Assembly: GCA_034440635.1 (NCBI GenBank)
Contig: JAOTON010001947.1
Span: 62,001-126,000, forward strand
Source of the DNA: Lepas anatifera
Taxonomy: Eukaryota; Arthropoda; Thecostraca; Lepadidae
Length of the DNA: 64,000 nucleotides
Reading direction: 5' to 3'
Numbering within the stretch: position 1 is the first letter of the stretch; the number at the start of each line of letters is the position of its first letter. The translations under genes were made by a program, and so were the position numbers. The notes beneath the pieces are model-generated. The model was not told the origin of the DNA. It did not search any database and saw only the letters and a program-made list of their open reading frames with translations. Positions 1-11,945 of the stretch are shown here, one piece after another.

Positions 1-311
1 CTTAGGTCATCGATATGAAAAATCCTGGAATATATGTTGTAGCACTCGGTGGGCCCTTTATATGGAATAAGTATTAATTCGATAAATTCACCCATTTCTT
101 ACTTATGCCGCTTAAACATTTTTGGAGGTGAGGTCACCTACACTGGTGACCTGAACTGAGATGACCCAACCTTAAAATTTTGGGAAAAGTTGCGGAATCA
201 ATCAAGGATAAAGTGTGCTAAGTACGGCGGCGTTTCGCGCCACCGTTTTTTCGTGCCGCCGGAAAACACCCGAGGGGGTGTTTAAACACCTTCCACCGGG
301 GCGAGGGTTAA
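1..311 (+). repeat. AGGTCA-rich TIR element, right-end fragment
   Basis: This fragment aligns by eye, base for base over most of its length, with the right half of the copy at 54641-55637: the run from TAGGTCATCGATATGAAAAA through the GCGGCG hairpin to an end reading CCACCGGGGCGAGGGTTAA. The left part lies off the window. It ends in TTAA at 308-311, as family members do. No coding potential is visible. Confidence 0.7.
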
Positions 312-794
312 ACAGGTAGACTTGGGTCAATAATTTCACAGGAAATGATGAAAAATGTTTTTTTATACCATTACGTTTTGATTGTTATTGCAAGTTGATT
401 GATATGCATATTGATTATGCTAGATCAGATGAAGACCTTGACCCAACTTTAGGTCACGTTACTTTTATGATTTCATGTAGTATAGTCATATTATACATGG
501 TTCAATTTTCTGTAAAAAGAGGAGGCCAATGGCGCCATACAGTTTATACTAACTGAATTCAGTCAGACGATAGGCCCCAGAAACTCCTCTACACCCTATC
601 ACATTTTTGTTACCTGTCATGACCTAAATATTCACCTGAGACAAAAAGTGACTAATGTAGTTTCGCGATAAATTCTTATGAGCTATCTACCAGTGTTCGC
701 GTTTCCCTCTATCCTGCATAGGAGCCGGGTTCGAGGGGAAGTATTCTCCCCAACAGCAGAAGATGGCTCGGAGACCCACCGGGGCGGGTGTTAA
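312..794 (-). repeat. AGGTCA-rich TIR element, left-end fragment, inverted
   Basis: Read on the minus strand this matches the left half of the copy at 54641-55637, including the GAACGCGAAC-like stretch, the block around TCAGTCACTTTTTG, and the block around TTGATTGATATGCATAT. It ends in ACCGGGGCGGGTGTTAA at 778-794, the inverted counterpart of the right end at 293-311. It abuts the preceding fragment tail to tail, either from two truncated insertions or from an internal inversion of one copy. Confidence 0.6.
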
Positions 795-1363
795 ATAACA
801 AAATTCGGCCACAGGGTGCCGTTTTAAACCCCATGAACTCGAATCCCCCGAATAAATATTTCAGCAGTGATCCTGTGAGCCTTATGAGGCTGGAAACATT
901 GTTTGAAGCCATAACTCAGACATACCCAGTCTTGGACTCTCGTGCCCAGGCGCCTCGGTCACTGGACGGACCGCCTGGGGCTAGACACCTGCGAGACAGT
1001 ACTGAGCACCTCGGTTCAAAACACTGTCCCCCTGCGCGCCACACACTATTTACTACGTGTGGCCTTGCACCTGTCGTTGTAAACACGTAGTAATCACGTG
1101 ACCCAGGTATGCGTGCCAGTCGAGCGAAGGGTCGGGGATTATCAGGGGCGGTGGCAAGTCAGCCGAAGACTACCCCGTCAGAATGCAGCAAAATCAGTAA
1201 TTGTGTAATATTTTCTCACGCAGATGTCAGATTAGGAAATAATGGTAACCACTGGAAAGCTCTTGCAAAAATACATAAGAAGAATCCGTTTATAAAGCTA
1301 TAGACGCCATAGGTTGCGAGATATTCATCCTAAACCGGTCGAGCCTAGTCATGGCAATTTCAA

Positions 1364-2303
1364 TTGCGGGGGACTGTACAAGGGCACGAAGCTCTTGAAT
1401 TCGCGGCCAGGATGTACGAGAAAGATATGGACAGAGAAGAAAGGCGGAAGGAGAGGGAGAAAGAACGAGGAGAGAAAGAACGTCAAGCGGAACGGGAATA
1501 TGAGCTAGAGAAGCTAAGACTAACATTGCCGCCTGAATCAGGTCAGGGTGGCCATGATAGGGCATCGAGAAAGTTGCCAAAAATGCCCGCTTTTGAAGAA
1601 GGCACAGACATGGATGCATAACTGACTAGATATGAAAGGGTAGCTGAAGCAAACGGATGGCTAAAAGAGGACTGGGCTGTGAGTATCAGCACCCTTCTCC
1701 AGGGAAAGGCCCTCGAAGTTTATCACCGTTTGAGTTGTACACAGGCCAACAACTACAAAATAGTAAAGAGAGAACTAAGAAAACAGTACGGGCTAACCGC
1801 TGAAGGTTACCGAAAGTGGCTACGGGAATCAAAGCCCGAGGGGCAAGAGACACCTGAGCAGTATGTAACGAGATTGGGAATGTATCTAGATAAATGGATA
1901 AAAATGGGTGAAGTCGAAGAATCCCTGAGTGGTCTGAAGGAGCTGATACTAATTGAACAGTTCATGACGGTTTGTCCCACAGAGCTCCAGTTGTTCATGA
2001 AGGAAAAGAACCTTTCATCGCTGAAGGACAACACTAACGAGGCTGAAAAGTACTTGAATGCACGGGGGAAAACGCTGCACTCAATGGTATGTCAGCAAGA
2101 GCTAAAGCGGGCCTGGAGAGCCCCACACCAGACGTCCCAGTCAGCGAACAACGTCCCATCAGCAGCTGCGCTTCAGCTCACTACCAGGCACGGACTCAAG
2201 GATGGCTGCGCGTTTTGCAAGCTGTACCACGAAACAAAACTGGGCCGCAAGGCTCTGGACTTATCCGTAGAAGAGCGGAAACAACGTTTGCTTGCCTCGG
2301 GTG
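1364..2303 (+). pseudogene. BEL/Pao gag, N-terminal and middle part
   Basis: The predicted structural protein of the BEL/Pao element. A highly charged Glu/Arg-rich coiled segment (about 1410-1520) is followed by a conserved capsid-like region with the blocks LLQGKALEVY and ESKPEGQETPEQYVTRL. A TAA at 1619-1621 interrupts an otherwise continuous frame: the residues on either side (ending DMDA and resuming LTRYERVAEANGW) read straight through, so it is a point nonsense mutation. No good ATG is seen at the 5' end, and the first codon given is only where the open frame becomes recognisable. The frame runs into foreign sequence at 2304. Confidence is high that it is a gag relic and lower on the exact start. 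Confidence 0.75.
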
Positions 2304-2586
2304 GATAGCCGTTGTTTGCAACAAGTCGAAGAAAAACGTCGCGCATGACAATTGGCTCATATGCCTTTCGGTAGATTTAACTAGACAAAAGCAAAAAAAA
2401 ACGTCACGGTGAAAATATGCTCAGACTTTTCATCAAGCCATATTTCCACTAACTTTAATTCTGTTTAGTTGAGAGTTGAAGACCAAATTTTGCTTACAAG
2501 CTAAAGGAGTCAAAAGAGGTCGATGTGGCAAAACATGTTTGCCCACTTTCCGTTGGGGCAATTGCCTTCCCCCAATGCCTCAGGTG
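2304..2586. mobile_element. Small insertion in gag with a 10 bp duplicated flank
   Basis: The gag frame reads Ala-Ser-Gly at 2294-2302 and then hits a stop. The same Ala-Ser-Gly, encoded by GCCTCAGGTG at 2577-2586, leads into the zinc-knuckle protein in frame. The two 10 bp blocks, GCCTCGGGTG and GCCTCAGGTG, differ at one base and look like a target-site duplication. Removing 283 bp restores a continuous gag reading. The inserted DNA has no long ORF and no obvious terminal inverted repeats, so its class is unknown. Confidence 0.55.
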
Positions 2587-3491
2587 CATGCTTCTTATGC
2601 TTAGGGCCATCCCACATCGCTAGAATGTGTACCTCCGAGAGCACGTGTGCCCGTTGTGGACAGAAGCATCACCAGCTTCTCTGCACAGGAGAAAAGCCTG
2701 CACCAATCGTGACCGCACAGTCGCATGTAGAGCAGCGAAGTACAGTGCTCTTTGAAACTGCTAGAACTGTTGCAGTCGGTACGACCGGAAGGAAGAGTGT
2801 TCGCATCCTGATCGATTCCGGAAGCAATCAGTCGTTTGTCACCTCAGATCTGTCGGCCTCTTTGAGCTGCAAACAGTTGAGCCTTCACAAAAGAAAGATC
2901 ACTACGTTTGGCGGATACTCTCTGGAATTTAGAACTATGCGAAACGTCGCAGTGACTCTCGAACACCCCTACAAACCGGACAGTGTGCAGATTTCCGTCA
3001 CTGAGATCGACAAGATATGTGGTCCGGTGAATGCACAGGCCGTTGATGTGTCCGGCTACAAACATCTTCTCGGGCTTGCTCTCGCCGACCCGCCTGCCAA
3101 CAGGGGGCCTGAGCAAAATATAGGCATCTTGATTGGTATGGATCACTATCAGGACATCCTCAAAGGGTCGACGCGCATAAGTGAAAACGGGCCTATCGCG
3201 TTTGAGTCCGTGTTCGGCTGGGTTCTCGGAGGGAGAACATCACCGAGAGAAACGGGTGCTAACAGTCACGTGATGTTCGTCAATAATTTCAATGACACTG
3301 CACATGACCTTGACCGATTATGGACTCTGGAGGCGATTGGTATCGAGCCACCATCACATCCTTCAAAATGCGCCGAAGAGCAGATGAACGAGCAGTTAGC
3401 TGTCGAACACTTCGAGAATAACTATACTACGGCCGATACCAAGTGCGCTGGCTCACCAAGACCTCATTTGATGGGCTCCCGAAGAACCTAG
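2577..3491 (+). pseudogene. BEL/Pao zinc knuckles and aspartic protease
   Basis: Near the start are two Cys/His clusters, CFLCLGPSHIARMC and CARCGQKHHQLLC, typical of gag nucleocapsid knuckles in Pao elements. The protease domain follows, with active-site motif LIDSGSNQSFV (Asp-Ser-Gly) at about 2809-2841 and the Pao-characteristic blocks ILIGMDHY and ESVFGWVLGG. The open frame extends slightly upstream, to 2523, but that part belongs to the inserted DNA. The frame ends at 3491, whereas the next domain begins in another frame near 3443, so a frameshift lies between about 3420 and 3445. Confidence 0.85.
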
Positions 3492-5522
3492 ATGTCGCCA
3501 GGAAACATTTGGAGCGGTGCGAAACATCCCTGCAGAAGTTGGGTCGGACGGAGGAATATGACGCTGCGGTGCGTCAATACATAGACGCAGGTTTTGCGGA
3601 GAGAGCGCCCGAGATTCCTGACGGCCCGGTGCACTACCTCTCTCACCACGCAGTCTATAAGAGCGGTAAGACTCGCGTGGTATTTGACGCATCTGCTGGA
3701 AGCCCAAAATCTTTAAATGACTACGTGTAGGCAGGACCGAATCTAATAGCAGATATCACGTCTATTTTACTGCGCTTTCGGTTCAATCTCGTCGCGGTAT
3801 CAGCCGACATAGAGAAGGCGTTCCTAATGATATATTTGGACCAACGGGACAGAGATCTGACCAGGTTCCTCTGGAGGGTAGCACCACCATGGAAAGATCG
3901 TCAGATTCCGCATGACGCGCGTGGTGTTTGTTGTGTCCTCGTCCCCATTTCTCCTTCAAGCGGTGATGAAAACACATTTGAAGAGCTGCAGTGAAGAACT
4001 CAAAGAAGTCGTAGATATCTTGAAGAGAGATATTTATTGCGATGATCTACTGACAAGTTTGAAAACGGAAAAGGAGGCAGAAGATTTCGCAACAGCAGCG
4101 AAACAGATATTTCGAGAGGCTGGTATGAACCTGACGAAGTGGACCAGTAACGTGAAATTCCAAGGAGAGCCCACTAGTGAAGCGGACGGCTCTGAACACT
4201 GCCTGGGCAGCCGACTCGGTGGGGAGAGAGATTCTACCAAAGTACTGGGTGTTCAATGGCTGCCTTCCAAGGATGAGCTAAAGTTCACGGGAAGGGAACT
4301 GAAGAAGCTTGGAATGGGGCTGCGGGAATCGAAACGCAACGTGCTCCGCATATCGGCTCGAGTGTTTGACCCCTGCGGTCTGATCTCGCCTTTCACGCTG
4401 CGAGCCAAGCTACTGCTGAAGAAGCTGTGGATGTTTGGCGTCAATTGGGACGAGGGCCTGCCGGAAGGGGCGAGTCAGCTTTGGCGGAACTGGCTTGAAG
4501 ATCTGGACTTCTTGGAAAATCTGACTATACCACGAGCTTTTGCCTCGACTAACGTTGGGAAGCTGTCCATCCATACATTTTGCGATGCCAGCAAAGAAGC
4601 TTACGCCGATGCCGTATATTTACGCACCTGTGGGGTTGGTCCAATCGATACGCGGCTGGTCATGAGCAAGTCTCGACTCGCACCAACCAAGGAAATGTCT
4701 CTGCCTCGTCTCGAGCTCATGGGGGCGGTTTTAGATACTCGACTGACAACATTTGTCTTAGCTTCACTGGCGGTGGAATGTGAAGAAGTCACTTTATGGA
4801 CAGATTCAGCGGTAGCTCTTGCATGGATCAGAAGTGGTCCAAAGCGTTGGGGGACGTTCGTAGCAAACCGGGTGGCGGAGATACAAGAGAAGTTTCCTCC
4901 TCAGCTCTGGCGCCACTGCCCGGGTTCCTGCAATTCTGCAGATTTACCATCAAGAGGAGCGTCTGCCAATAAGATCGGTAGCGAACTGTGGCAGATTGGA
5001 CCAATCTGGCTCCGTGAACCCCGAGATCAGTGGCCACTTATTTCTCTAGAGGAGCCACGGGACTGCCAGACAGAAGAAAGAAGGCCATCTTCAGATATAA
5101 ACATTTGTGTCTCGAAGGCTATAAAAATAGGCATCACCAGGCTAATTCCACCGGAGAACTACAGTTCTTTGCGAAGATTGCATCGTGTCACTGCGTGGGT
5201 GTTTCGTGCAGTCAGCAAGTTTCGTCACAGAGGCCAGCAGTTAGAGGAATTAACTCCCAACGAGCTATGTGGAGCCGAGAAGAAATGGATACTTGCGGTG
5301 CAAGAGAAGTCGTTCAACACAGAGAGAGGTCTCTTGCAGAACGGGGACAACATTACCAAGACATCAAGATTATTTGATCTGAACCCGTTTCTGGAAGGAA
5401 GCACTATTCGAGTTAAAGGACGCATGCAGGAGTCACGGCTTTCCTTTGACGAAAAACACCCCCATACTGCTGCCGGCGGACCATCATTATGTGTATCTTC
5501 TCATACTGGGTCTTCGTACTGA
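3443..5522 (+). pseudogene. BEL/Pao reverse transcriptase and RNase H
   Basis: The linker before RT is followed by the conserved RT block HHAVYKSGKTRVVFDAS. A TAG at 3728-3730 then interrupts the frame, which continues as AGPNLIADIT on the far side. A frameshift near 3905 leads to TRVVFVVSSSPFLLQAVMKT, and the catalytic box reads YCDDLLTS (about 4036-4059), so both Asp residues remain. RNase H motifs follow: CDASKEAY, LELMGAVLDTRL and LWTDSAVALAWI. The frame ends at 5522, but integrase starts in another frame near 5446; an extra C in the C run near 5456-5462 explains the shift. The catalytic residues survive, but the protein cannot be made in one piece. Confidence 0.9.
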
Positions 5523-6546
5523 TCTGTGCCACGCCGGAGTGCAGCAGACGATGTTTGAGGTCAGGAAGAGATTCTGGGTGCTTCGCCTCCGCCAGAAGAC
5601 ACGGGCAACTATACACACGTGTCCAAAATGTCATATATTTCACATGCAATCGTACACACAGGAGCCAGCGCCACTACCTGAGGAGAGAATAACTGAGGGC
5701 GCACCGTTCACTCACGTTGGTGTTGACCTGGGAGGCGCTCTATATGTCAAGGAAGGTGGCGTGGTCAGCAGAGTGTACTTCGCTATCTTCACTTGCACGT
5801 CCGTTAGAGCCGTACATCTGGAGCTCGTGAAAGGCCTCTCCACCGACGACTTCATGCAAGCATTCGAGCGCTTCGCTGCTCGCCGTGGACAGCCAAGCAC
5901 AGTTTTCAGCGACAACGGTACAAACTTTCATGATGCAGCCCCTCTGCTCGCCCATCGGGGCGTCAAATGGAGATTTAACGTGCAAAGAACTCCCTGGTGG
6001 GGCGGGTTCTGGGAGCGTCTGATACGGACCACCAAAGATGCCCTCAAAAGGACACTTTACAAGAGTTTACTAACGTTCGCTGAGCTAGAAACCATACTGT
6101 ACCGGATCGAAAATGTGATAAATTCTCGACCTCTGACGTCCGTGGGCGACGACCCAGAAGACATAACGCCCCTCTCACCCAACGACTTCCTCCGCGGAGG
6201 ACGTCGCTTTGTTCCGCCGACAAATCCAGCAAACGACTCGGACTATCTAAGAAGCCGGTGGCGTTATCAGCGTCAGACTCTGGACCATCTGTGGAACCGC
6301 TGGCGGAGAGAATATCTTTGCCAGCTCAGACTCGGTCCCCGCTCCGAAGCCCGGATTCCCGCTGTCGGAGATGCAGTACTCATTGGGGACAACCCAAAGA
6401 GGAGTCCAGTTCTTTGGCAAATAGGTTGGGTCATTCTACTTCACCCTGGCCTTGATGGCTTGGTGCGATCTGTAACTGTACGTAAATCTAGTGGGGGTGA
6501 AGTTGTCTGACCCATTCAGCAAGTTTATCCTTTGGAGGCTGTGTAA
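5446..6546 (+). pseudogene. BEL/Pao integrase
   Basis: The zinc-binding HHCC region includes HAGVQQT and CPKCHIFH. The catalytic core has its first Asp in GVDLGG, the second in FSDNGTNF and the Glu in FWERLIRTTK, at DDE spacing for retroviral-type integrases. A C-terminal DUF5641-like module (RWRREYL, VGDAVLI) follows. A TGA at 6508-6510 cuts the last dozen codons; beyond it the same frame reads PIQQVYPLEAV and ends at TAA 6544-6546, which is likely the original stop. Apart from that nonsense change this is the best-preserved part of the element. Confidence 0.9.
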
Positions 6547-6567
6547 GTGTGCACTAATCTTTCACTT

Positions 6568-6577
6568 GGGAGAGGGT
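6568..6577 (+). other. Candidate polypurine tract and 3' LTR start
   Basis: GGGAGAGGG directly before TGTTGCG lies 22 bp after the presumed integrase stop, which is where plus-strand priming occurs in LTR elements. An AATAAA at 7116-7121 could be the LTR polyadenylation signal. The downstream LTR boundary and a matching 5' LTR were not found, so this is positional inference. Confidence 0.3.
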
Positions 6578-8759
6578 GTTGCGTAAGATCTTGAAAAGAT
6601 TATGCACGAGACACACTATGACAGTTTTCGTTCGATGTTCGTTTTAAGAAAAATAACAGATGGATTTCGAAACCCCTTGTGTTTGCCTTTTTGAATAGTT
6701 TTGTATGAATTATCCGAGTTGAATTCGACTGAACCATTTCACAAAACATAATCATCCCACTACATTTTCCACCAAAGGCACCAGAGTGTCGAAATTGCTC
6801 CGAATGTTCCGGTAATACGTTCAGTTTTTTTCGGAATGGCTCAAATTTTTCTGTTAGCAATAGTAGCCTCCACACCACATCTAGTTCATTCGCAATGTCA
6901 CCGAAGCGCAGTCTTGCTCAGTTCTCCCCTCCCAGTTACCCCACTTCCAACCGGACAAGTCTATGCGACGTGCCGACTGCAGGCTGAGTGGTCGGCGACG
7001 GTGATGGGCTTGGTCTACGGTGCTCGTTACTGATTTTTCTGTGTAATCTTCATTCTTTTTATTGACGTTATATTTAGTTTGGGAAATGCTCTTTCACATG
7101 AAGGTTTTTGAAGTCAATAAAAACATAGGAAATATGTATGCTTATCTTTGCAAAAGTTTGGAATTAGATTGTATACATATTAGTGCCAATTAGTATAATT
7201 AAACTTCCATATTTGTATTGTTCAGATTTTTGTAATTATTTTCATGTAACCTCTTGAAGGAACGCCTGTAATATAAATGGCTAAAAACTCAAGCAGCGAG
7301 AAGTCCGATGCACGCGTCCGATGCTTGATTGGCCGAGGCTATAACTCCGCAACGATTATCCGGACGAGACTAAAAATACCACAGTCGTTTTGAGCGCCAC
7401 TGAGAACCCTAGTCCCAAATTTTCACGAAAATCTGAGATATGAGGGTGTTCTTTCAACCCATCGATTTGTCGATTTGTTGTGGAATGCTTCACTGGTGAC
7501 AATCTCATCACTACCACATGCCATTTAAATACCCTGTGTTCGAGTGTTGGAATATAAATTTAGTGTTCTCTTCCGCTTCCCGGCTAGCTGTGCTACATTT
7601 CGCTTTCTTTTCCCTTCGTCTTTTCAAACACTTCAAACAGAAGCTTAAGCCGCAATGCCCAGGTGGTGGCTGATGCTCAAATGTTGAAATTGTGTCTTAG
7701 TGAAACATTTCGAGTGTCATATGCCGGATTACTTACAGGCCTCCGGGTAATATGTTCACGCAAACCATGTTTCAAGCCTGATCTAGCTTCTCTTTCGTTC
7801 CAAAAGGCACATCCACGTGTCTTACAAAGCGTGCGATTTAAGCCCCTTTTCTCAGCTGGTGAGGCGTCTCCCCGGTCTTGTCTATTCCAGTCTTGCTGCC
7901 TCGTGGTTGCTAACGTCTATCTGATGACCTCTGCTTCCCCTACCCGTAATTTTGGCTTATTGTTGTGATGGATGTATCAGGGCTAATTGTTACCGTCGCA
8001 AATACTCTGCCGTCCGGCCCCAATGAGGTAGCTGAGGTAGCGGCGACGCTGGCTGGGCCCTCGCGCGCTGTTGGCAACACCGGGCCTACTTTTTGTATTG
8101 CCCTAATGCCTACATAAATGTTCCGTGGGAGTTTCTGATTGGTTGCCGGTGTTAGTAGGGCCAGCCGTCGCCGTCGCGATTGATTATATTGTCGCAGACC
8201 AGCGCATCACCCTCCTGCTTCGCTCCGGTTCGTTAGTGGTGAGTGGATGGTGTCTGAGTACGTGGGTGGAAGACCTCGTCCCACAGTAGAACCCCATTAG
8301 GCCTGAGCGAGCCCGTTTAGATTTAGTATAATGAAGACATACTCTCAGTATTTATTGGCGTTTCAGATGTTCACGGTAGTACCTTGTTTTTTCTTTTTAG
8401 TGCCTGCAGCTGATTTTTTCAATGAGCTATTCTAGACTGACTGGGGGTTGTGAACATTACAGACACCCAGAGAACGCTGATTATGTAAAAATGTATGTCT
8501 TAGCTTCCTAGCTGCTTACGAGAGCGGGTCTAATCTAGTTCTGGACATTCACAAATGAGTAGAATGTCCAAAATTAGCCGTGGATCAGGCCGAGTGTACC
8601 ACAAGATCTTGTGACTGAGTTGCCGTGTACTGCTACAGAGTTTCTCTCATTTGTCACAATTTCCGGCCCTCGGAAAACTGATACACGTGAGTATTTCCAG
8701 ATCACGTTGGCGGCAGTAGATAGCCCATAACAAACAATGAAAAAGTATTCAGGTCACTC
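6578..8759. other. No gene recognised
   Basis: The first few hundred bases may be a 3' LTR of the BEL element. The rest holds only short unconvincing ORFs (for example 7663-7968) and a GC-rich stretch at 8000-8220 with local inverted similarity around GGGCCCAGCC and GGGCCAGCC. I see no exon, RNA gene or clear repeat boundary. Confidence 0.5.
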
Positions 8760-9365
8760 TTTGGCTCGGGTGAATATTGATGTCATGGGTAATCAAAGAA
8801 TCTGACAGGCTAGATAATGTTTTTGGGTTCTAACGTTTAGTTGGGTTGAGTCTGAGTAAATCTTTAGGTTTCCCAGTGCTGAGCGAAGAAACATGATTAT
8901 AGGTTGATAGATGTTTAATAGCCTGCTTCATCGAATCCTGGATGTTAAATGGAGCTAATACACTGATAATATATTATATTATACGCGTCATCGTAAATGA
9001 CGCGTGGTTTGAAGACAAAATAAAAACAGTGGAATTCTTACAGCCGTTGGTAACTTTTTTGAATTTATTCCCAACCACTAAACCGGAAACCTAGAAACGT
9101 AACCGGAAAGTTTACTACGCCCAAACATTGTCATCTGAAAGTATTCATTCTTTTGTCCATTTCAAGCCATATTATAAACTTACATTGGTTAATCTTTGAC
9201 TGAGGCCATTATTGAGGTCATGGTGGGTATAAAAGTGGCAGGCTAGAGAAGGCTAGGTGGTAGCGTCCGACTGCTTTAAGTTAGAGTCAATCTTCAGGTG
9301 TCACTCGATTTCCTCTCTTTACGACGAATCGAATGATGTATGGTATTATCACACTAGGATAAGAT
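8760..9365 (+). repeat. AGGTCA-element relic, left part of a split copy
   Basis: Two stretches match the left half of the 54641-55637 copy: 8762-8890 (around AATATTGATGTCATG, then TTTTTGGGTTCTAACG) and 9190-9352 (around TGATGTATGGTATTAT). The second runs up to the 13 bp duplication ACTAGGATAAGAT at 9353-9365, where a 2.6 kb element begins. The continuation is found at 11973-12014 and 13905-13985. Confidence 0.5.
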
Positions 9366-9440
9366 CCTCGAAATGGCATAGCGGAGTCGTAAATAATTCG
9401 TTCGTTGTTAGGACTTTCTCCACTCGAGTTTAAACAAGTT

Positions 9441-9480
9441 TAAGAAGCTTTCGACCTGTATTTCAGGCCTTCGTCAGCAG
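9441..9480 (-). ncRNA. Hammerhead-ribozyme-like motif, left arm
   Basis: On the minus strand the core reads CTGACGA (9477-9471), one extra A, a stem GGCCTG/CAGGTC with an AAATA loop, and GAAA (9452-9449). CUGANGA, a helix, then GAAA is the conserved hammerhead core order. The third helix is weak (about two pairs) and the closing of stem I is imperfect. This is a structural resemblance; activity is unknown. Confidence 0.4.
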
Positions 9481-11892
9481 TTTAATACATGGTAGAGAAG
9501 CACAATTCAAAAACAATCCTGATACAATTTTTTTAATCAGAAATGCGAAAGTATATTTTTGAACTAGCAAGGTCATATTATACATCATTCGATTCCCAAA
9601 GAATCACGCAATGGTCAAAGCAGCCGTCGATATTGGACTGGCAACAGCAATTCTGGGCATTTAATGTAGCAATGACTTTTTTAATCCTGATGCAAATGGT
9701 GTTTACAAAGCGCTAAATATTTCAAATGGCAGAGCTCAAGGTTAAGAGGACAACACACCTCTAGCTGGGAAATGACAAGTGGAAATAACTTTACTAAATA
9801 TATGCGTAGATCCTCCTGTGCTATTATTAGTGTGCACTTTCATTTCATAATGTAAGCCACGTTAAAGTTATATCATGCATAATGTACTTAAAATAAACGC
9901 TGTATCATTGAACTTTGTTGGTTACACTTTAATGATGCTCTTGCACAATCTAAGGTAAAAGTATCACCGTCTTATCGAATTGTATTTTGTCAGATATGGT
10001 CCTATGTCTTTGACTGTATTTAATTGCTTGATTTAGTAAATTTAGGGGAAAGTGAGGGTCATGGACACCGTGGGTAAGATGGACACCCCCTGTTTGGGAC
10101 GAACTGACAGCGCTACGACCGGCAAAATCGTGTAATACGCTTCCTTTTAGCGTGTGCGTCGGTCGCAGAGCAACGTTGGGTCCGGGAAGCTCTCTAGGTA
10201 TTATACAATTTTCAAAAAAGTAAAAACTGCAACTCATGTGTTATTTTCACAATCGAATTCGTAAGGTCATTGCATGGATGTTTCTATAGATACTTTGTTG
10301 GTATTACGCAATATGGCTCTGCAAGATGTTACATTTTGTTCACCGCAGGCGCTGACTGTGTAATCACAATGGTGTCCGTTTCATGTCCAAGTTTGTTTAG
10401 GAAGAGCAAAGTGGGTAAGACGGACACCACGTGTGGTGCAAGATGGACATAGTGTCCATGTTACCCCGCACAACAGCATATTTGATTTTATATAATATAA
10501 GCTTAAATATATACATTTGCCAAGGGTTTTGGGGTCCAGCGATACACCTGAGCGGAGGCAGATTTGGCCGATGGTTTGAGGTGGGGGGGGTGGAGACATA
10601 GGGCCCGAAATGCTGGAGAAAATATAATTGAATTTGGGGGTCTTCAAGGGCCAGGTGTAACCCTCAACCTGGAGCGCCCCCTGAAATGGTCACGGTGCCC
10701 CCCTGGGAGATTGATAGGCCCACTAAAGTGTCGCTTCCAACCCCTCCCCTCAGGAGCGGGGGTGGGGCGCTCTTAGCCCTGCGAGAGGATTTTGCGCCCA
10801 CCTGATAGGTTTTGCGTTCCAAAAGTGGCACCCCCTGGCAGGCGGGCACCCAGGATTTTTATTTGGTGGGGGCGGCTGACGAGAGGGGGCAGCAGGCCGG
10901 TGGAGGGGGCGGCAGTTTGCCTCAGGGGGCGCACTTGTTCACCCAAAGGGCGGAAATTTTTGCATCCTGGGGGAGGTGAAAGCGGTTAATTGTTTGTTTT
11001 ACAGACCTATAGTAAATTGTTTTAGGAGGCGGCGTGTTGGGTGCAGGGGCAGCAAAGTCAGTGTAGAGGGGCGGCATGTTGGATGCAGGGGCGGCAGTCA
11101 GTGTAGCACTGCCTCTAAAAGTCAGGTGAAGGCTCATCCTTCCCCTCGATGGGCGCCTTCGGCGCCCCACATGGATGGGGCCGGCACTTTGGAGCCAAAG
11201 CGTTTTGGGGCGGCCGGGCCCGCATCTCCCCCTTGGGTGCGCGCCCGCCCCCTGGCCCGGATGGTGCCCCCCCCGACAGGGTGCCCCGCCCCTGATCGGT
11301 GATCCTGGATCAACTTATACACAGTTCCACGACAGCCCTTGATACTTTAATCCTCCGTCATAAAAAAAAATTCAGAAAAGGCATGACCTCCTTTAATCCT
11401 TTGACGGAAAAATTAAGAAAATGCCCTCTTTCCCGCGGCGGACGACAGTCGCCTAGTGGATGAATGCAGATGGAAATGTTCAAGGCCTGGTACGATCACT
11501 TTGTTCATCTTGTCCATCTTTCCCCATGGGGTGACCATGCTACCCCACTAGGTGGGGCGAAGTTGACTTTTGCTACTTTTTTCTCAATTTTACGCACATT
11601 TTAATATGCTAATGACAGATACATAGCTGCTTGCACAGTGGTAGATAAATGTCTGGGGTATCTCTACAGCAAAAATAGGAACGAAACAAGCTCATTAAGT
11701 CATCGAAAACTCACACCATCGTTACGGTGTCCGTGACCCCCACTTTCCCCTACTTCCATTTGTCATTTCCCAGCTAGAGGTGTATTGTCCTCTTAACCTT
11801 GAGTTCTCCGATTTGAAAGACTTAGCGCTTTGTAAACACCATTTGTATAAGGATTGTTTTTGAATTGTGCTTCTCTACCATGTATTAAACTG

Positions 11893-11945
11893 CTGACGAA
11901 GGCCTGAAATACAGGTCGAAAGCTCCTTCAACTTGTTTAAACTCG
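11893..11945 (+). ncRNA. Hammerhead-ribozyme-like motif, right arm
   Basis: The plus-strand partner of the motif at 9441-9480: CTGACGA at 11893-11899, stem GGCCTG (11901-11906) with CAGGTC, and GAAA at 11918-11921. Upstream TTAAAC and downstream GTTTAA could pair as stem I around a UU cleavage context near 11934. The core is identical in both arms, although the flanks have diverged slightly. Confidence 0.4.

Larger units (their letters stand above)
1364..6577 (+). mobile_element. Degenerate BEL/Pao LTR retrotransposon
   Basis: The plus strand carries, in order, gag, zinc knuckles, an aspartic protease of the Pao/DUF1758 type, reverse transcriptase, RNase H, an integrase with HHCC and DDE motifs, and a DUF5641-like C-terminus. 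This order and the fused gag-pol style are those of BEL/Pao elements. Each domain is recognisable, but the frame is broken by nonsense codons (1619, 3728, 6508) and frameshifts near 3430, 3905 and 5458, plus a 283 bp insertion in gag. A purine-rich tract at 6568-6576 followed by TGTT is a candidate start of the 3' LTR. No matching 5' LTR was found upstream of 1364, so the element is probably 5'-truncated or its LTRs have decayed. Confidence 0.9.

Noticed and set aside
1000..1363. 5' LTR of the BEL element
   Set aside because: No stretch here repeats the sequence after 6577, so no LTR can be supported.
7663..7968. 101-codon plus-strand ORF
   Set aside because: No domain or low-complexity signal of a real protein; sits in unannotated DNA.
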